Shown here in pieces: positions 19,193-30,483 of a stretch of DNA of 64,000 nt. Where the stretch lies: contig JAEUOY010000030.1 in the NCBI GenBank assembly GCA_016790515.1, positions 22,717 through 86,716 of the forward strand, read 5' to 3'. Source of the stretch: Burkholderiaceae bacterium. Its GTDB lineage: Bacteria > Pseudomonadota > Gammaproteobacteria > Burkholderiales > Burkholderiaceae_C. The position numbers and the translations under genes were made by a program. How positions within the stretch are numbered: position 1 is the stretch's first letter; every line of letters begins with the position of its first letter. Under the pieces are notes generated by a model. That model did no database searches, was not told the DNA's origin, and saw only the letters and a list, made by a program, of their open reading frames with translations.

Positions 19193-21033
19193 AGCCCGAC
19201 CTTGAGCCGGGCCAGGGTTTCGCGCAACACCTCGTTGCCCGCGTCGCGGCCGCGGGCTTCCTGCCAGACCTTGCGGGCCTCGTCGCGCTGGCCGCTGGCC
19301 CACAGCACCTCGCCCAGGTGGGCAGCGATCTCGGTGTCGGGCCGCGACGCATAGGCCTGGCGCAGCAGGCGCAAGGCTTCGTCGCGGTTGCCCAGCCTGA
19401 ACTCGACCCAGCCCAGGCTGTCGGTGATGAACGGGTCGCCGGGCGAGAGCTCCAGCGCACGGCGGATCAGTTCGCGCGCCTCGCCCAGGCGCAGGCCGCG
19501 GTCGGCCAGCGAATAGCCCAGGGCATTGTGGGCATGGGCGTGGTCGGGCTTGAGCGCGATCACCCGGCGCAGCAGCCGCTCCATCTCGGGCAGGTGGTCG
19601 AGCTTCTCCTCGACCATGGCCTGCTCGTAGACCAGCTCGACGTCGTCGGGGAAGCGGGCGCTGGCGGCGGCCAGCACCGTGGCGGCGTCGCGCCAGCGCT
19701 TGACGTCGCGCAGCAACTGCGCCTCGGCCATCAGCTTGGCGCGGGCATCGTCGCCGGTGCGCTCGGGCACCGCCTGGATCATCGAGCGCGCCTCGCTGAC
19801 CTTGCCCTGGCGCGCCAGCATCGCGGCGCGGCGCGTCTGCACCTCGAGCAGGCGCTGCGGGTTGTCGACCTTGGCCAGCCAGGCCTCGGCGGCCGGCAGA
19901 TCGCCGCGCTGCTCGGCCGCCTGCGCCAGCAGCAGCCAGGCCTGGGTCAGGTCGCGGCCGCCACCCGGGCCGCGGGCCTCGGCCGTGTCATCGTCCTCAT
20001 CGTCGTCGTGGGTGACCTGGGCCGCCGCGGCCGCCGCGTTGGCGGCCGCCACCGCCGCCGCCGGCGGCTCGCCGGCCAGCTCGATGTAGCGCAGCAGCGC
20101 CGCCTCGGCCTCGCGCGGCTGCTTCAGCTCGAGCCGCAGCGCGCCCAGCGTCAGCCAGGGTTCGGGCAACTGCGGGCGGTCGACGGTCAGGCGTTCGAGC
20201 TGCGTGCTGGCATCGGCGTAGCGCTGCGACTGGGTCAGCAGGCGAACATAGGCCAGCCGCACCGTCGGTTCGGCGTCCGGACGCGCCAGGTAGGCGGTGA
20301 CCAGCGCCTCGGCCGCCGGCGTGCCGGGCAGCAGGTCCAGTGCCAGCAGCACGGGGCCGGGCGCTTCGGGATCGTCGGCGTGGGCCGATCGGGCCAGCGC
20401 CAGCGCCAGCGCGGGCTCGCCGGCCGCAGCCTGGGCGCGGCCCAGCGCGACGCGGCTCGCGGTGCGAGTGCCGGCGCCGTCGAGGTAGGGCGCCACCAGC
20501 TTGTCGATCAGCGCCAGCGTGCGCTTCGGCTCGGGGATGCGCTGCAGCAGCCGCGGCAGGCCGGCGATCAGCCCGGGCTGCTCGATCACCGGCACGGCCG
20601 CCAGCCAGGCCGCCATCGGCTCGGCGACCTCGTCGAAGCGGTTCAGGGCCAGCAGGATCTGGCTCTGGTAGCGCATCGCGGCGACCGACTGCGGCTTGGC
20701 GGCGCGCCAGGCCTTCGCGGCGTCCAGCGCCTGGTCGCCGGCGCGCGCCTGCAGCGCGATCTCGATCGCCCGCTCGTACAGCGCGTCGTCACCGCGGCGC
20801 CGGGCGGCATCGAGAATCACGCCGAAGGCATTGCCCGGGCGGCCCGACTTCAGCTCGATCTCGCCGATCAGCACCTCGTAGAACAGCGCCGCGTCGAGCG
20901 CGGAGTTCTGCACCGTGGTGGGCAAGGCCGCCGGCTGGGCCACGCTGGCGCCGCAGGCCAGGGCTGCCACCAGCGCCGCAACCCGCATCGATCTGTGCCG
21001 CAGGCAGCGGTGGCGGGCTGCGAAGCCGGACAT
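19189..21033 (-). CDS. TPR-repeat protein, probably exported
   Basis: 614 aa. AGGAG lies 5 bp before the chosen ATG at 21033; an internal ATG at residue 16 also fits. A hydrophobic stretch [16 protein letters not shown] near the start looks like a signal peptide. The body is a chain of tetratricopeptide repeats; the clearest are at the C-terminal end ([40 protein letters not shown]). An acidic linker DDDEDDD splits the repeats at about residue 345. This gene precedes lolB-ispE in many Burkholderiales and may act in envelope lipoprotein work, but that is inference. Confidence 0.88.
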   Translation of the reverse strand: MSGFAARHRCLRHRSMRVAALVAALACGASVAQPAALPTTVQNSALDAALFYEVLIGEIELKSGRPGNAFGVILDAARRRGDDALYERAIEIALQARAGDQALDAAKAWRAAKPQSVAAMRYQSQILLALNRFDEVAEPMAAWLAAVPVIEQPGLIAGLPRLLQRIPEPKRTLALIDKLVAPYLDGAGTRTASRVALGRAQAAAGEPALALALARSAHADDPEAPGPVLLALDLLPGTPAAEALVTAYLARPDAEPTVRLAYVRLLTQSQRYADASTQLERLTVDRPQLPEPWLTLGALRLELKQPREAEAALLRYIELAGEPPAAAVAAANAAAAAAQVTHDDDEDDDTAEARGPGGGRDLTQAWLLLAQAAEQRGDLPAAEAWLAKVDNPQRLLEVQTRRAAMLARQGKVSEARSMIQAVPERTGDDARAKLMAEAQLLRDVKRWRDAATVLAAASARFPDDVELVYEQAMVEEKLDHLPEMERLLRRVIALKPDHAHAHNALGYSLADRGLRLGEARELIRRALELSPGDPFITDSLGWVEFRLGNRDEALRLLRQAYASRPDTEIAAHLGEVLWASGQRDEARKVWQEARGRDAGNEVLRETLARLKVGL

Positions 21034-21101
21034 GGAGACTCCTGAAAACTGATTCGATTCTAGGCGGCGCCCATAATTCCCCCGGATGCCGCTGCCACCC
21101 G

Positions 21102-21941
21102 ATGCCTGAACTGCCCGAGGTCGAAGTCACGCGTGCCAGCCTGGTCGACCGGCTGCAGGGTGCGCAGGTGCAGTCGGTGCGGCTGGGCAAGCCGCTGCGC
21201 TGGCCGCTGGGCGTGGCGCCGGCGTCGCTGGTGGGCCGCCGGCTCGGCCGCCTGCAGCGGCGCGGCAAGTACTTGTGGCTGCCCTTGACTGCGGCCGCCG
21301 CGGCCGACGAAGCGGGTGGCGGATTGCTGCTGCACCTGGGCATGTCGGGATCGCTGAACCTGGCCGACGATCCCGGCGCGGCCGGCGCGCACGACCACTT
21401 CGACCTGGCCACCAGCCGCGGGACGCTGCGGCTGACCGACCCGCGGCGCTTCGGCGCGGTGCTGTGGTCGGACAGCCTGCAGGCCGACCCGGCGGCCAGG
21501 CTGCTGGCCCGGCTCGGTGCCGAACCGTTCGATCCGGCGCTGACGCCGCTGCGCCTGCATGCGGCGCTGCAGGCGCGGCGCAGCCCGGTCAAGGTCGCGC
21601 TGCTGGCCGGCGACATCGTCGTCGGTGCCGGCAACATCTACGCCAGCGAGGCGCTGCACCGCGCCGGCATCGACCCGCGCACGCGCTGCGACCGCATCAG
21701 CCGGCCGCGCGCCGAGCGCCTGCTGGCCGCGCTGCGGCTGACGCTGGCGCAGGCGATCGCGCTCGGCGGCTCGACGCTGCGCGATTTCCGCGATGCCCAC
21801 GGCGTCAGCGGCGCGTTCCAGGACGAGGCCCTGGTCTACGGCCGCGAGGGCCAGACCTGCGCGCGCTGCGGCGGCACGGTGCGGCGCATCGTGCAGGCCC
21901 AGCGCGCGACCTACTTCTGCGCCGGCTGCCAGCGGCGTTGA
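21102..21941 (+). CDS. mutM: formamidopyrimidine-DNA glycosylase MutM
   Basis: 279 aa. It removes 8-oxoguanine. The N-terminal [10 protein letters not shown] supplies the catalytic Pro2 and Glu3, and Lys near residue 57 lies in RGKYLWL. The H2TH region includes [19 protein letters not shown]. The C-terminal zinc finger has four cysteines (TCARCGG ... YFCAGCQRR). It is followed by a GTPase gene and mutY, so both GO-system glycosylases lie close together. Confidence 0.96.
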   Translation: MPELPEVEVTRASLVDRLQGAQVQSVRLGKPLRWPLGVAPASLVGRRLGRLQRRGKYLWLPLTAAAAADEAGGGLLLHLGMSGSLNLADDPGAAGAHDHFDLATSRGTLRLTDPRRFGAVLWSDSLQADPAARLLARLGAEPFDPALTPLRLHAALQARRSPVKVALLAGDIVVGAGNIYASEALHRAGIDPRTRCDRISRPRAERLLAALRLTLAQAIALGGSTLRDFRDAHGVSGAFQDEALVYGREGQTCARCGGTVRRIVQAQRATYFCAGCQRR

Positions 21942-22027
21942 CGCCGTCACGGTCGGCGCCGCCGATTGGTCAGCATTTGTTTCAGCCCTGCGGGGCAGCG
22001 ACGGGCCTGCGCTAGCATGATTTTTTC

Positions 22028-24049
22028 ATGTCTGCCGTTTTGCACCCGAGTCCGAGCCCCGTGCTCGATCGCCTGGATTCGCTCGCCGCCTGGCGGCGGG
22101 CGCTGGACCGTGGCCTCGAACGCCTGCTCGAACAATGCGCCGTACACGGCCTGCTCGACGCCGCGGGGCAGGCCCTGGGCCAGGCCGTGCGCCAGCGCCT
22201 GGCTTCCGACCGGCTGGTGCTGGCCTTCGTCGCCGAGTTCTCGCGCGGCAAGTCCGAGCTGATCAACGCGCTGTTCTTCGCCGACAGCGGCCGGCGGGTG
22301 CTGCCGGCCGCACCGGGGCGCACGACGATGTGCCCGGTCGAACTGGGCTGGGACCCGGCTCAGCCGCCGCAGCTGAGCCTGCTGCCGATCGCCACCCGCC
22401 GCAGCGGCCGGACGCTGGCCTCGTTGCGGGATCAGCCCGACGCCTGGCAGCGGCTGCCGCTGCCGCTGGACGATGCCGATGCGCTGGCCGCCGTGCTGCA
22501 GCAGGTGGCCAGCACGCAGCGGGTGACGGCCGACGAAGCGCGCGCGCTGGGCCTCTGTGGCGACGGCCGGACCGAAGCCGAACCGCCGAACGGCAGCGAC
22601 GGCTTCGTCGAGCTGCCGGCCTGGCGCCATGCGCTGGTCAACTTCCCGCACCCGCTGCTGCAGCGCGGCCTGGTGGTGGTCGACACGCCGGGTCTGAACG
22701 CGATCGGCGCCGAACCCGAGCTGACGCTGGCGCTGCTGCCGGCCGCGCATGCGACGGTGTTCGTGCTGGCCGCCGATGCCGGCGTCACCCGCTCCGACCT
22801 GGCGGTCTGGCAGGAACACCTCGGCGACCGCGGGCTCGAACGCTTCGTCGTGCTGAACAAGATCGACACGCTCGAGGATCCGCTGCTCGACGCGGCGCAG
22901 ATCGAGGCCCAGGTCCGCTCGCAGTGCGAGCGCGCCGCGCAGACGCTGGGCGTCGGCAGCGACCGGGTGTTCGCGCTGTCGGCACGCCGCGCCCTGGCGG
23001 CCAGGGTGGCGGGCGATGCGGCGGCGCTCGCCGCGAGCCGGCTGCCAGCGCTGGAGGATGCGCTGCTGGCCCGCCTGCTGCCGCAGCGCCGCCAGGTGAT
23101 CGGCCGCATCGTCGAGGACGGCGTGCTGGCCTTGCACCAGGCGGCCCAGCGCCGCGTCGCCGAACGCCTGCAGCACAACGCCGGGCAGGGCGCCGAACTG
23201 CGTGGCCTGCGCGGCAAGAGCGGGCATCGGCTGCAGCTGGTGGCGGCCCGGCTGGCCGCCGAGGTGGCCGCCTTCGAGCAGAGCGGCCCGCGGCTGGTGG
23301 CCCTGCGCAGCGTGCTGGCGCGGCAGACGCAGGCGGTGCTGGACGCGGTCTCGGGCGACCGCGTGCGCCAGGCCGTGCGGCGCATGCATCGGCAAGGCGA
23401 GGCCAGCTTCCTGCGCCTGGGCTCGGCGCGCGCGTTCCAGGCGCTCGGCGCCGAACTGCAGGCGCTGCTGGCCGACGCCGAGCGCGGCTGCGGCGAGCTG
23501 GCGCAGCTGCTGCAAGCGAGCCAGCAGTCGCTGAACGCCGAGTTCGGCTTCCAGCTGGCACCGCCGCCGCCGCCCGAGCTCGAGCCGTTCCGGCGCGAAC
23601 TCGGCCAGATCGAGGCCGGTTTCGGCCGCTACCTGGGCCTCTCGCAGGTCTGGCGGCTGTCGAGCCAGGCGTTCAGCGAGCGCTTCTCGCGGCTGCTGCT
23701 GTCGCGGCTGCGCAGCGTGTTCGAAGGTGCGGCCGGCGAAATCGAGCGCTGGGCGCACGCCGCCGGCACGCAGATCGACGATCAGGTCCGCGAACGCCGC
23801 CGCCAGCTGGCCCAGCAACGTGCCGCCCACGCGCGCATCCGCGACGCCAAGGACGGGCTCGAGCGCAGCATCGACGACCTGGACACGAGCGCGCTGCAGC
23901 TGCGCCGCCTGGCCGACAGCCTGGCCGCCGATGTCGAGGGCCTGTGCCAGCTGGCCAGCAGGCCGCCCGCGGCCGATGCCGCGCCGCGGCCGCCGCTGCT
24001 GCAGCTGGTGCCCGGGGGGATGGCGTCGCCGGCGCGCGGCCCGGCATGA
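22028..24049 (+). CDS. Dynamin-like GTPase
   Basis: 673 aa. The G domain has a P-loop VAEFSRGKSELINALFF at residues 68-84, where the first Gly of GxxxxGKS is Ala69. Switch I threonines are in GRTTMCP, G3 is VVDTPGLNAI and G4 is VVLNKIDTLED. The remaining 400 residues are helical and Ala/Arg/Glu-rich, as in bacterial dynamin-like proteins that act at membranes. The stop overlaps the ATG of mutY (ATGA). The link to MutM and MutY is by position only. Confidence 0.85.
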   Translation: MSAVLHPSPSPVLDRLDSLAAWRRALDRGLERLLEQCAVHGLLDAAGQALGQAVRQRLASDRLVLAFVAEFSRGKSELINALFFADSGRRVLPAAPGRTTMCPVELGWDPAQPPQLSLLPIATRRSGRTLASLRDQPDAWQRLPLPLDDADALAAVLQQVASTQRVTADEARALGLCGDGRTEAEPPNGSDGFVELPAWRHALVNFPHPLLQRGLVVVDTPGLNAIGAEPELTLALLPAAHATVFVLAADAGVTRSDLAVWQEHLGDRGLERFVVLNKIDTLEDPLLDAAQIEAQVRSQCERAAQTLGVGSDRVFALSARRALAARVAGDAAALAASRLPALEDALLARLLPQRRQVIGRIVEDGVLALHQAAQRRVAERLQHNAGQGAELRGLRGKSGHRLQLVAARLAAEVAAFEQSGPRLVALRSVLARQTQAVLDAVSGDRVRQAVRRMHRQGEASFLRLGSARAFQALGAELQALLADAERGCGELAQLLQASQQSLNAEFGFQLAPPPPPELEPFRRELGQIEAGFGRYLGLSQVWRLSSQAFSERFSRLLLSRLRSVFEGAAGEIERWAHAAGTQIDDQVRERRRQLAQQRAAHARIRDAKDGLERSIDDLDTSALQLRRLADSLAADVEGLCQLASRPPAADAAPRPPLLQLVPGGMASPARGPA

Positions 24050-25119
24050 GCGGGGCCGGGCGCAGCGCCGGCCCGGCGCTCGCCGTCGCGCTGATCGCCT
24101 GGCAGCGCCGCCACGGCCGCCACGACCTGCCCTGGGTCGGCAGCCGCGACCCGTACCGGGTGTGGCTGTCGGAGATCATGCTGCAGCAGACCCAGGTGGC
24201 CACCGTGCTGGCCTACTACGAGCGCTTCCTGCAGCGCTTCCCGGACGTGGCCGCGCTGGCGGCCGCCCGCCAGGACGAGGTGCTGGCGCTGTGGAGCGGC
24301 CTGGGCTACTACAGCCGCGCGCGCAACCTGCACCGCTGCGCGCAGGTGGTGGTGCGCGAGCACGGCGGCCGATTTCCGGCCAGCAGCGCGGCGCTGGCCA
24401 CGCTGCCCGGCATCGGCCGCTCGACCGCCGCGGCGATCGCCGCGTTCTGCTTCGGCGAGCGCTGCGCGATCCTCGACGGCAACGTCAAGCGGGTGCTGAC
24501 CCGCGCGCTCGGCTTCGGCGACGACCTGGCCGAGTCGCGCCACGAGCGCGCGCTGTGGCAGCAGGCCGAGGCGCTGCTGCCCGAGCGCGACATCGAGGCC
24601 TACACGCAAGGGCTGATGGACCTCGGCGCATCGCTGTGCCGCGCGCGGCGGCCGGCCTGCGACGCCTGCCCGCTGGCCGGGGCGTGCGTGGCCCGCGCGC
24701 AGGGCCGGCCCGAGGCCTACCCGGTGAAGACGCGCAAGCTCAGGCGCGGCCGGCGCGAGCATGTGCTGCTGTGGCTGACGCTGGGCGACTCGCTGTGGCT
24801 GGTGCAGCGGCCGCAGACCGGGGTCTGGGCCGGGTTGTGGACGCTGCCCGAGTTCGACAGCGACGAGGCGCTGGCGGCGCTGGCCGCCGGCTGGCCCGGC
24901 CAGGGCCGGCCCTTGCCGGCGGTGCTACATGCGCTGACGCATTTCGACTGGACGCTGCGCCCGCTGCACTGGCCGCTGCCGGCGCGGCTGGGTGCCGAGC
25001 CGCGCCGCCGCGTCGAGGCCGCGCTGCCGGCCGGCCGCTGGGCATCACGCGCCGACGCGCTGGCGATGGGGCTGCCGGCGCCGATCCGGCGCCTGCTGGA
25101 AGCCGGGCCACCGGGCTGA
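24046..25119 (+). CDS. mutY: adenine DNA glycosylase MutY
   Basis: 357 aa. It removes A opposite 8-oxoG. Visible parts are LPWVGSRDPYRVWLSEIMLQ with the catalytic Glu, the helix-hairpin-helix LPGIGRSTAAAI, the Asp in DGNVKRVLTR, and the [4Fe-4S] motif CRARRPACDACPLAGAC (C-X6-C-X2-C-X5-C). A NUDIX-like C-terminal domain follows (WLVQRPQTGVWAGLWTLPE). It is translationally coupled to the GTPase gene. Confidence 0.96.
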   Translation: MSGAGRSAGPALAVALIAWQRRHGRHDLPWVGSRDPYRVWLSEIMLQQTQVATVLAYYERFLQRFPDVAALAAARQDEVLALWSGLGYYSRARNLHRCAQVVVREHGGRFPASSAALATLPGIGRSTAAAIAAFCFGERCAILDGNVKRVLTRALGFGDDLAESRHERALWQQAEALLPERDIEAYTQGLMDLGASLCRARRPACDACPLAGACVARAQGRPEAYPVKTRKLRRGRREHVLLWLTLGDSLWLVQRPQTGVWAGLWTLPEFDSDEALAALAAGWPGQGRPLPAVLHALTHFDWTLRPLHWPLPARLGAEPRRRVEAALPAGRWASRADALAMGLPAPIRRLLEAGPPG

Positions 25120-25138
25120 GCAGGGCCCGAGCCGCCGG

Positions 25139-25804
25139 CTACACCACGCCCTTGCCGCGCAGGTACTCGTCGACCAGCTTCAGCCGCAGCACCGGCTCGT
25201 CCAGCGCCATCAGCCGCTGCTTGGCGGCGCCCGAGATCGGCAGGATCTCGCACCAGCGGTTGGCGACCCAGCCGGCGTCGTCGAGCCGGTGCGGCGGCAG
25301 GAACGGGTGCTGGCCCTGGGCCCGCAGCGACTCGATGGCCCGGCCCAGCGCCTGGGCGCTGGCCGCCAGCTCGGCCGGCACCGCGGTGGCCGCGTCGTCG
25401 GCGCAGGCCGCGGCGTGCGCCAGCCACAGGCCATCGGCGCGCTGGCGCAGCGCGCTGAGCGCGACCCGGCGGCCGCCCTGGCAGCGCACCCGCAGGATGC
25501 CGGGCTGCTCGGCATCGACTTCCTGCAGGTGGGCCAGCACGCCGACCGTGTCGATGCGGACCTGGTCCTCGTCGGGCCCGCGCACGTCCCGGCCCTGGCG
25601 CAGGTGCACGACGCCGAACGGCGAACCGGTGCGCAGGCAGTGGCTCACCAGGTCGAGGTAGCGCGCCTCGAACACCTTCAGCTGCAGCAGGCCGCCCGGG
25701 AACAGCACGGTCTGCAGCGGGAACAGCGGCAGCTCGGCCTCGGCGCCGGCGGGCACGCCGACGGGGATGCCGGTGGGAATGCCGGCGGTTGGATCGTCGC
25801 TCAA
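25139..25804 (-). CDS. LON substrate-binding-domain protein
   Basis: 221 aa if the TTG overlapping the rapZ stop is used (translating to MSDDPTAG, like homologues); a GTG at 25756 gives a 205-aa version. The LON N-terminal domain is clear: [45 protein letters not shown] and the C-terminal [22 protein letters not shown]. No protease or ATPase domain is present. Role unknown. It is cotranscribed with rapZ. Confidence 0.85.
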   Translation of the reverse strand: MSDDPTAGIPTGIPVGVPAGAEAELPLFPLQTVLFPGGLLQLKVFEARYLDLVSHCLRTGSPFGVVHLRQGRDVRGPDEDQVRIDTVGVLAHLQEVDAEQPGILRVRCQGGRRVALSALRQRADGLWLAHAAACADDAATAVPAELAASAQALGRAIESLRAQGQHPFLPPHRLDDAGWVANRWCEILPISGAAKQRLMALDEPVLRLKLVDEYLRGKGVV

Positions 25805-26700
25805 TCGATCGCGTCCAGTTCGCGGTGGCGAACCACCGTCGCGCCGTGGTCGGCAAAGCGGCGGCCCAGCTGCTCGACCATGTAGACCGAGCGGTGCTGG
25901 CCGCCGGTGCAGCCGATGGCCACGGTGACGTAGCCGCGCTGGTCGGTGGCCAGCGCCGGCAGCCAGCGGCGGATGAAGACCTCGATCTGGTCGAGCAGTT
26001 CGCCCGACTCGGGCTGGTCGGCGAGGAACTTCGCGACCGGCTCGTCGCGGCCGCACAGCGGGCGCAGCTCGCGGACGTAGTAGGGGTTGGGCAGCACCCG
26101 CACGTCGAACACGTAGTCGGCGTCCAGCGGCACGCCGTACTTGAACGCGAAGCTCTCGAACACCAGGGTCAGGCGGTCGGTGCTGGCCGAGACCAGGTCG
26201 CGCACGTGGCGGCGCAGCCCGGCCGGGCGCAGCGTGCTGGTGTCGATGATCGTCGAGACCTCGCGCAGCTCGGCCAGCATCAGTCGCTCGAGCTCGATCG
26301 CCTCGATCAGCGCATGCTGGCCGCTGCCGCCGGTCTCGGGGTGGCTCAGCGGGTGCGGGCGGCGGGTCTCGGAGAAGCGCCGCACCAGCGTGTCGGTGCT
26401 GGCGTCGAGGAACAGCGGGCGGATCGCCACGCCCTCGCCGCGCAGTTCGTCGATCAGCGGCACCAGCGCCGGCAGCGACCGTGCGGTGCGCACGTCGACC
26501 GCGATCGCCACCCGCTGGGTGTAGCGCGGCTGGTCCAGCGCCATGTAGTCGCGCAGCAGCTCGGGCGGCAGGTTGTCGACGCAGAAGTAGCCGGCGTCCT
26601 CCAGCGCATGCAGCGCCACCGACTTGCCCGAGCCCGAGATGCCGGTGATCAGAACCAGCTCGCGCAGCGCGGGGGCGGTCGTGGCCGCTTCGTCGCTCAT
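25801..26700 (-). CDS. rapZ: RNase adapter protein RapZ
   Basis: 299 aa. Walker A is [18 protein letters not shown] (residues 18-35), followed by GYFCVDNLP and [21 protein letters not shown]. The C-terminal domain has [21 protein letters not shown], the phosphate-binding motif of the family. In E. coli RapZ controls GlmS via small RNAs, and it binds nucleotides. Its stop overlaps the LON-domain gene and its ATG overlaps the recN stop. No hprK is adjacent, unlike in many betaproteobacteria. Confidence 0.95.
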   Translation of the reverse strand: MSDEAATTAPALRELVLITGISGSGKSVALHALEDAGYFCVDNLPPELLRDYMALDQPRYTQRVAIAVDVRTARSLPALVPLIDELRGEGVAIRPLFLDASTDTLVRRFSETRRPHPLSHPETGGSGQHALIEAIELERLMLAELREVSTIIDTSTLRPAGLRRHVRDLVSASTDRLTLVFESFAFKYGVPLDADYVFDVRVLPNPYYVRELRPLCGRDEPVAKFLADQPESGELLDQIEVFIRRWLPALATDQRGYVTVAIGCTGGQHRSVYMVEQLGRRFADHGATVVRHRELDAID

Positions 26701-28430
26701 GCTTTGCTCCGCCGCCGCGGCGTGCAGGCCTCGGACTCGGGCTCGCCGGATGGCTGTGCCAGCGCCTGCCGCAGCATCGCCTGGGCGTGCGCCAGGCTGG
26801 TGCCGGCGCCGCGTTCTCCGCCCAGCATCCGGGCGACCTCGGCCACCCGCGGCTCGCCGGCGACGATCAGCACATGGCTGGCGGTGCGGCCGTCGGGCAA
26901 GGCGGTCTTGCTGACCAGGTAATGGTGGTCGGCGCAGGCGGCGACCTGCGCCAGGTGGGTGACGGCCAGCACCTGGCGCTGCCCGCCGAGCTGCTTCATC
27001 AGCATGCCCACCGTGTCGCCGACCGCGCCGCCGATGCCGGCGTCGACCTCGTCGAAGATCAGCGTGCCGGCGCCGTTGTCGCCCGCGGCCTGCACCGTGG
27101 TGACGGCGATCGCCAGCGCCAGCCGCGACAGCTCGCCGCCCGAGGCCACCTTGGCCAGCGGCCGCGGCGTGCTGCCGGCGTGGCCGGCGACGAGGAATTC
27201 GACCGCCTCCAGCCCCGACGACTGCGGCGCCGGCAGCGGCGCCAGCGCCACCTCGAAGCGCCCGCCCGCCATGCCCAGCCCCTGCATCGCCTGGGTGACC
27301 GCTGCGGCCAGCGGGCCGGCAGCCCGGGCCCGGGCGGCACCGACCCGCCGGGCTTCGTCGTGGTAGCGGCGGTCGGCCTCGGCCAGCGCGGCCTGCAGCG
27401 CCGCGGTGTCGCCGGCGGCGTCCAGCGCCTGCAGCTCACCACGCCACTGCGCCAGCAGCGCCGGCAATTGGTCGGGTGGGCGGCGCCAGCGGCGCGCCAG
27501 TCCGATCCAGGCCGACATGCGCTCGTCCAGCTCGGCCAGGCGCTCGGGTTCGAGCTCGGCCTTGCCGAGGTAGGCGTTCAGCGCGTGCGCGGCGTCCTGT
27601 AACTGCGCCACCGCGCCTTGCAGCGTTTCGAGGATCGGTGCGATGCGGGCATCGTGGTCGGCGACGCCGTCCAACTCGTCGATCGCCCGGCCGGCCAGCG
27701 CCTCGGCGTTGGCCTCGTCGGCGTCGGCCACCGCGTCGAGCGCGGCGCGGGCGGCGTCGATCAGCGCCTGCGCATGGGCCAGGCGCTGGTGCTCGGCGTT
27801 CATCTCGGCCCATTCGCCTTCGGCGGGCGACAGCTTGTCGAGCTCGCCGATCTGCCAGGCCAGGCGTTCGCGTTCGCGGGCGATCTCGTCGCCGCGCTCG
27901 CGCGCCTGCGCCAGCGCCTGCTCGGCCGCCTTGCGCTGTGCGAACAGCGCGGCCAGCGCCGAGGTGTCGAGACCGGCCTGGGTGTCGAGCAGCTCGCGCG
28001 CGGCCGCGCCCTGCGTCAGCCGTTGCCAGGCATGCTGGCCGTGGATGTCGAGCAGCGCGTCGGCGGCCTCGCGCAACTGCGCCACGGTGGCCGGGCTGCC
28101 GTTGATCCAGGCCCGGCTCTTGCCTTGGGCGTCGATCGTGCGGCGCAGCAGCAGGGTGTCGTCGGCACCGTCGTGGGACGCGAAGCCGGCGTCTTCGAGC
28201 CAGCCGCGCAGCGCGGCCGGGGTGTCGAACTCGGCGCTCAGCTCGGCGCGTGCCGTGCCTTCGCGCACCACGCCGGCATCGCCCCGGCTGCCCAGCACCA
28301 GCTGCAGCGCATCGACCAGGATCGACTTGCCGGCGCCGGTCTCGCCGGTCAGCACCGTGAAGCCGGCGTGGAACTCCAGCTCCAGCGCCGGCACGATGAC
28401 GAAGTCGCGCAGGGCCAGGCGGCGCAGCAT
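26697..28430 (-). CDS. recN: DNA repair protein RecN
   Basis: 577 aa. This SMC-like ATPase acts in double-strand break repair. It starts [20 protein letters not shown], with Walker [21 protein letters not shown]. Coiled-coil arms run at about residues 150-370. The signature [14 protein letters not shown] and Walker [13 protein letters not shown] follow, and the C-terminal [11 protein letters not shown] segment completes the head. It follows nadK by 2 bp and is coupled to rapZ. Confidence 0.96.
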   Translation of the reverse strand: MLRRLALRDFVIVPALELEFHAGFTVLTGETGAGKSILVDALQLVLGSRGDAGVVREGTARAELSAEFDTPAALRGWLEDAGFASHDGADDTLLLRRTIDAQGKSRAWINGSPATVAQLREAADALLDIHGQHAWQRLTQGAAARELLDTQAGLDTSALAALFAQRKAAEQALAQARERGDEIARERERLAWQIGELDKLSPAEGEWAEMNAEHQRLAHAQALIDAARAALDAVADADEANAEALAGRAIDELDGVADHDARIAPILETLQGAVAQLQDAAHALNAYLGKAELEPERLAELDERMSAWIGLARRWRRPPDQLPALLAQWRGELQALDAAGDTAALQAALAEADRRYHDEARRVGAARARAAGPLAAAVTQAMQGLGMAGGRFEVALAPLPAPQSSGLEAVEFLVAGHAGSTPRPLAKVASGGELSRLALAIAVTTVQAAGDNGAGTLIFDEVDAGIGGAVGDTVGMLMKQLGGQRQVLAVTHLAQVAACADHHYLVSKTALPDGRTASHVLIVAGEPRVAEVARMLGGERGAGTSLAHAQAMLRQALAQPSGEPESEACTPRRRSKA

Positions 28431-28432
28431 GG

Positions 28433-29308
28433 CTAGACGACGCCCTCGTACCAGCGCAGCTTGCGCCTGAGGGTGGCGTAGTAGCTCCATCCGCGCGGAT
28501 GCAGGAAGCGCACCTTGTGCGCCGATCGCTGCACCCGCACCTGGTCGCCGTGCAGCAGGCTGGCGATGCCCTGCATGTCGAAGTTGGCCGAGGCGTCGCG
28601 CCCGGCCACCACGGTGATGCGCACCGGCCCGTTGTCGGGCAGCACGATCGGCCGGTTGCTCAGCGTGTGCGAGGCGATCGGCACCAGCACCCAGCCGGCG
28701 ATGCCGGGGTGCAGGATCGGCCCGCCGGCCGACAGCGAATACGCGGTGCTGCCGGTGGGCGACGCGATGATCAGGCCGTCGGCGCGCATGTTGGCGACGA
28801 AGTCCTCGCCGATGTCGACCCGCAGCTCGACCATGCTGGCGGTGGCACCGCGGCTGACGACCACGTCGTTCAGCGACAGGCCCTCGAAGATGCGGTCGCC
28901 GTCGCGCCAGACCTCGCCCTCGAGCATCGCGCGGAAGTCTTCCTCGTAGTCGCCGGCGATCATCGGCGCGAGCGCGTCGCGGAAATGGTTGATCGGCACG
29001 TCGGTGATGAAGCCCAGCCGGCCCTGGTTGATGCCCACCAGCGGCAGGTTGTGGCGGGCCAGCTCGCGGGCGATGCCCAGCATCGTGCCGTCGCCGCCGA
29101 CCACCACCGCCAGGTCGCACTGCGCGCCGATCTGGGCCAGCGACAAGGCGTCGAAATCGGCGACGCCGGTGCTCGAGGCGGTCTGCCGCTCGAACGAGAC
29201 CTCGAGGCCCTGGCGCACCAGGAACTGCGCGATCTCCTCCAGCAGCGGCCTGATGCCGTCGGCCTGGTACTTGCCGACCAGCGCTGCGTGGTGGAAACGG
29301 CGGGGCAT
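28433..29308 (-). CDS. nadK: NAD kinase NadK
   Basis: 291 aa. It phosphorylates NAD to NADP. The motifs [17 protein letters not shown] (GGDG), [25 protein letters not shown] and [20 protein letters not shown] are all present. The N-terminus [18 protein letters not shown] is typical for betaproteobacteria. The gene is divergent from hrcA, with 89 bp between starts. Confidence 0.96.
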   Translation of the reverse strand: MPRRFHHAALVGKYQADGIRPLLEEIAQFLVRQGLEVSFERQTASSTGVADFDALSLAQIGAQCDLAVVVGGDGTMLGIARELARHNLPLVGINQGRLGFITDVPINHFRDALAPMIAGDYEEDFRAMLEGEVWRDGDRIFEGLSLNDVVVSRGATASMVELRVDIGEDFVANMRADGLIIASPTGSTAYSLSAGGPILHPGIAGWVLVPIASHTLSNRPIVLPDNGPVRITVVAGRDASANFDMQGIASLLHGDQVRVQRSAHKVRFLHPRGWSYYATLRRKLRWYEGVV

Positions 29309-29397
29309 GGCTGGAATTACACCACAGGGCCCCCATTTGAGCCGGGTGGCGGGGGGCGGCCCGGATCGCCTCCGTACAATGAATTCCGCCCCCGGAA

Positions 29398-30432
29398 ATG
29401 CGCATGGACGAACGTGCCCGCAGCCTGCTGAAGACCCTGGTCGAACGCTACATCGCCGATGGCCAGCCGGTGGGGTCGCGCACGCTGTCGCGCGCGTCGG
29501 GGCTCGAGCTGTCGCCGGCGACGATCCGCAACGTGATGGCCGACCTGGAGGACATGGGCCTGATCGCCAGCCCGCACACCAGCGCCGGGCGGGTGCCGAC
29601 GCCGCGCGGCTACCGGCTGTTCGTCGACACGATGCTGACCGCGCGGGCGGTCGACATCCACCACACCCCGCCCGAGATGGCCGGCGTGCGCGAGCAGCTG
29701 CAGCCCGACCAGCCGCAGCGGGTGATCGCACAGGCCGCGCACCTGCTGAGCAACCTGTCGCACTTCGTCGGCGTGGTCACCGCGCCCAAGCGCCCCAGCG
29801 TGTTCCACCACATCGAGTTCCTGCGGCTGGGCGAGCGCCGGGTGCTGGTGATCCTGGTCTCGCCCGACGGCGACGTGCAGAACCGGGTGATCTTCACCGC
29901 CCGCGACCACAGCCAAAGCGAACTGGCCGAGGCTACCAATTACATCAACACCCACTACGCCGGACTGGCGATCGACGAGGTGCGCGAGCGGCTCAAGCGC
30001 GAGGTCGACGCGCTGCGCGGCGAGATCGCCCAGCTGATGCAGGCGGCGGTGCAGGCCGGCAGCGAGGCGCTGGCCGACACCAACGAGCAGCTGGTGGTCT
30101 CGGGCGAGCGCAATCTGCTGGGCGTGCAGGACTTCGGCAACGACCTGGGGTCACTGCGCAAGCTGTTCGACCTGTTCGAGCAGAAGACCGAGCTGATGCG
30201 CCTGCTGGAGAACTCCAGCCTGGCCGACGGCGTGCGCATCTACATCGGCGGCGAATCGGGCGTGGTGCCGTATGAAGAGTTGTCGATCGTCTCGGCGCCC
30301 TACGAGGTCGACGGCCGCATCGTCGGCACGCTGGGCGTGATCGGCCCGACCCGCATGGCCTACGACCGGATGATCCAGCTGGTCGACATCACCGCGCGGC
30401 TGGTGGGCAACGCGCTGTCGGGGCCCCGCTAG
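29398..30432 (+). CDS. hrcA: heat-inducible transcription repressor HrcA
   Basis: 344 aa from ATG 29398; an ATG at 29404 is equally possible. The N-terminal winged helix is visible as [20 protein letters not shown] and [23 protein letters not shown]-like central domain and C-terminal [20 protein letters not shown] follow. HrcA represses groEL/dnaK-class genes through CIRCE elements. No CIRCE site was seen near this gene. A TACAAT box at 29375-29380 may be its -10 element. Confidence 0.95.
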   Translation: MRMDERARSLLKTLVERYIADGQPVGSRTLSRASGLELSPATIRNVMADLEDMGLIASPHTSAGRVPTPRGYRLFVDTMLTARAVDIHHTPPEMAGVREQLQPDQPQRVIAQAAHLLSNLSHFVGVVTAPKRPSVFHHIEFLRLGERRVLVILVSPDGDVQNRVIFTARDHSQSELAEATNYINTHYAGLAIDEVRERLKREVDALRGEIAQLMQAAVQAGSEALADTNEQLVVSGERNLLGVQDFGNDLGSLRKLFDLFEQKTELMRLLENSSLADGVRIYIGGESGVVPYEELSIVSAPYEVDGRIVGTLGVIGPTRMAYDRMIQLVDITARLVGNALSGPR

Positions 30433-30450
30433 CCGGACCGGGCCGGCTCC

Positions 30451-30456
30451 TACAAT
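30451..30456 (+). promoter_or_regulatory. -10 box of the CAU tRNA
   Basis: TACAAT lies 27 bp before the tRNA 5' end. No clear -35 match is seen. The position suits a separate tRNA promoter after hrcA. Confidence 0.35.
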
Positions 30457-30483
30457 CGTCGCTCTGCTGCCGTCAGGCACAGC

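Noticed and set aside
29309-29397. CIRCE element next to hrcA
   Set aside because: No TTAGCACTC-N9-GAGTGCTAA-like sequence is present in the nadK-hrcA gap.
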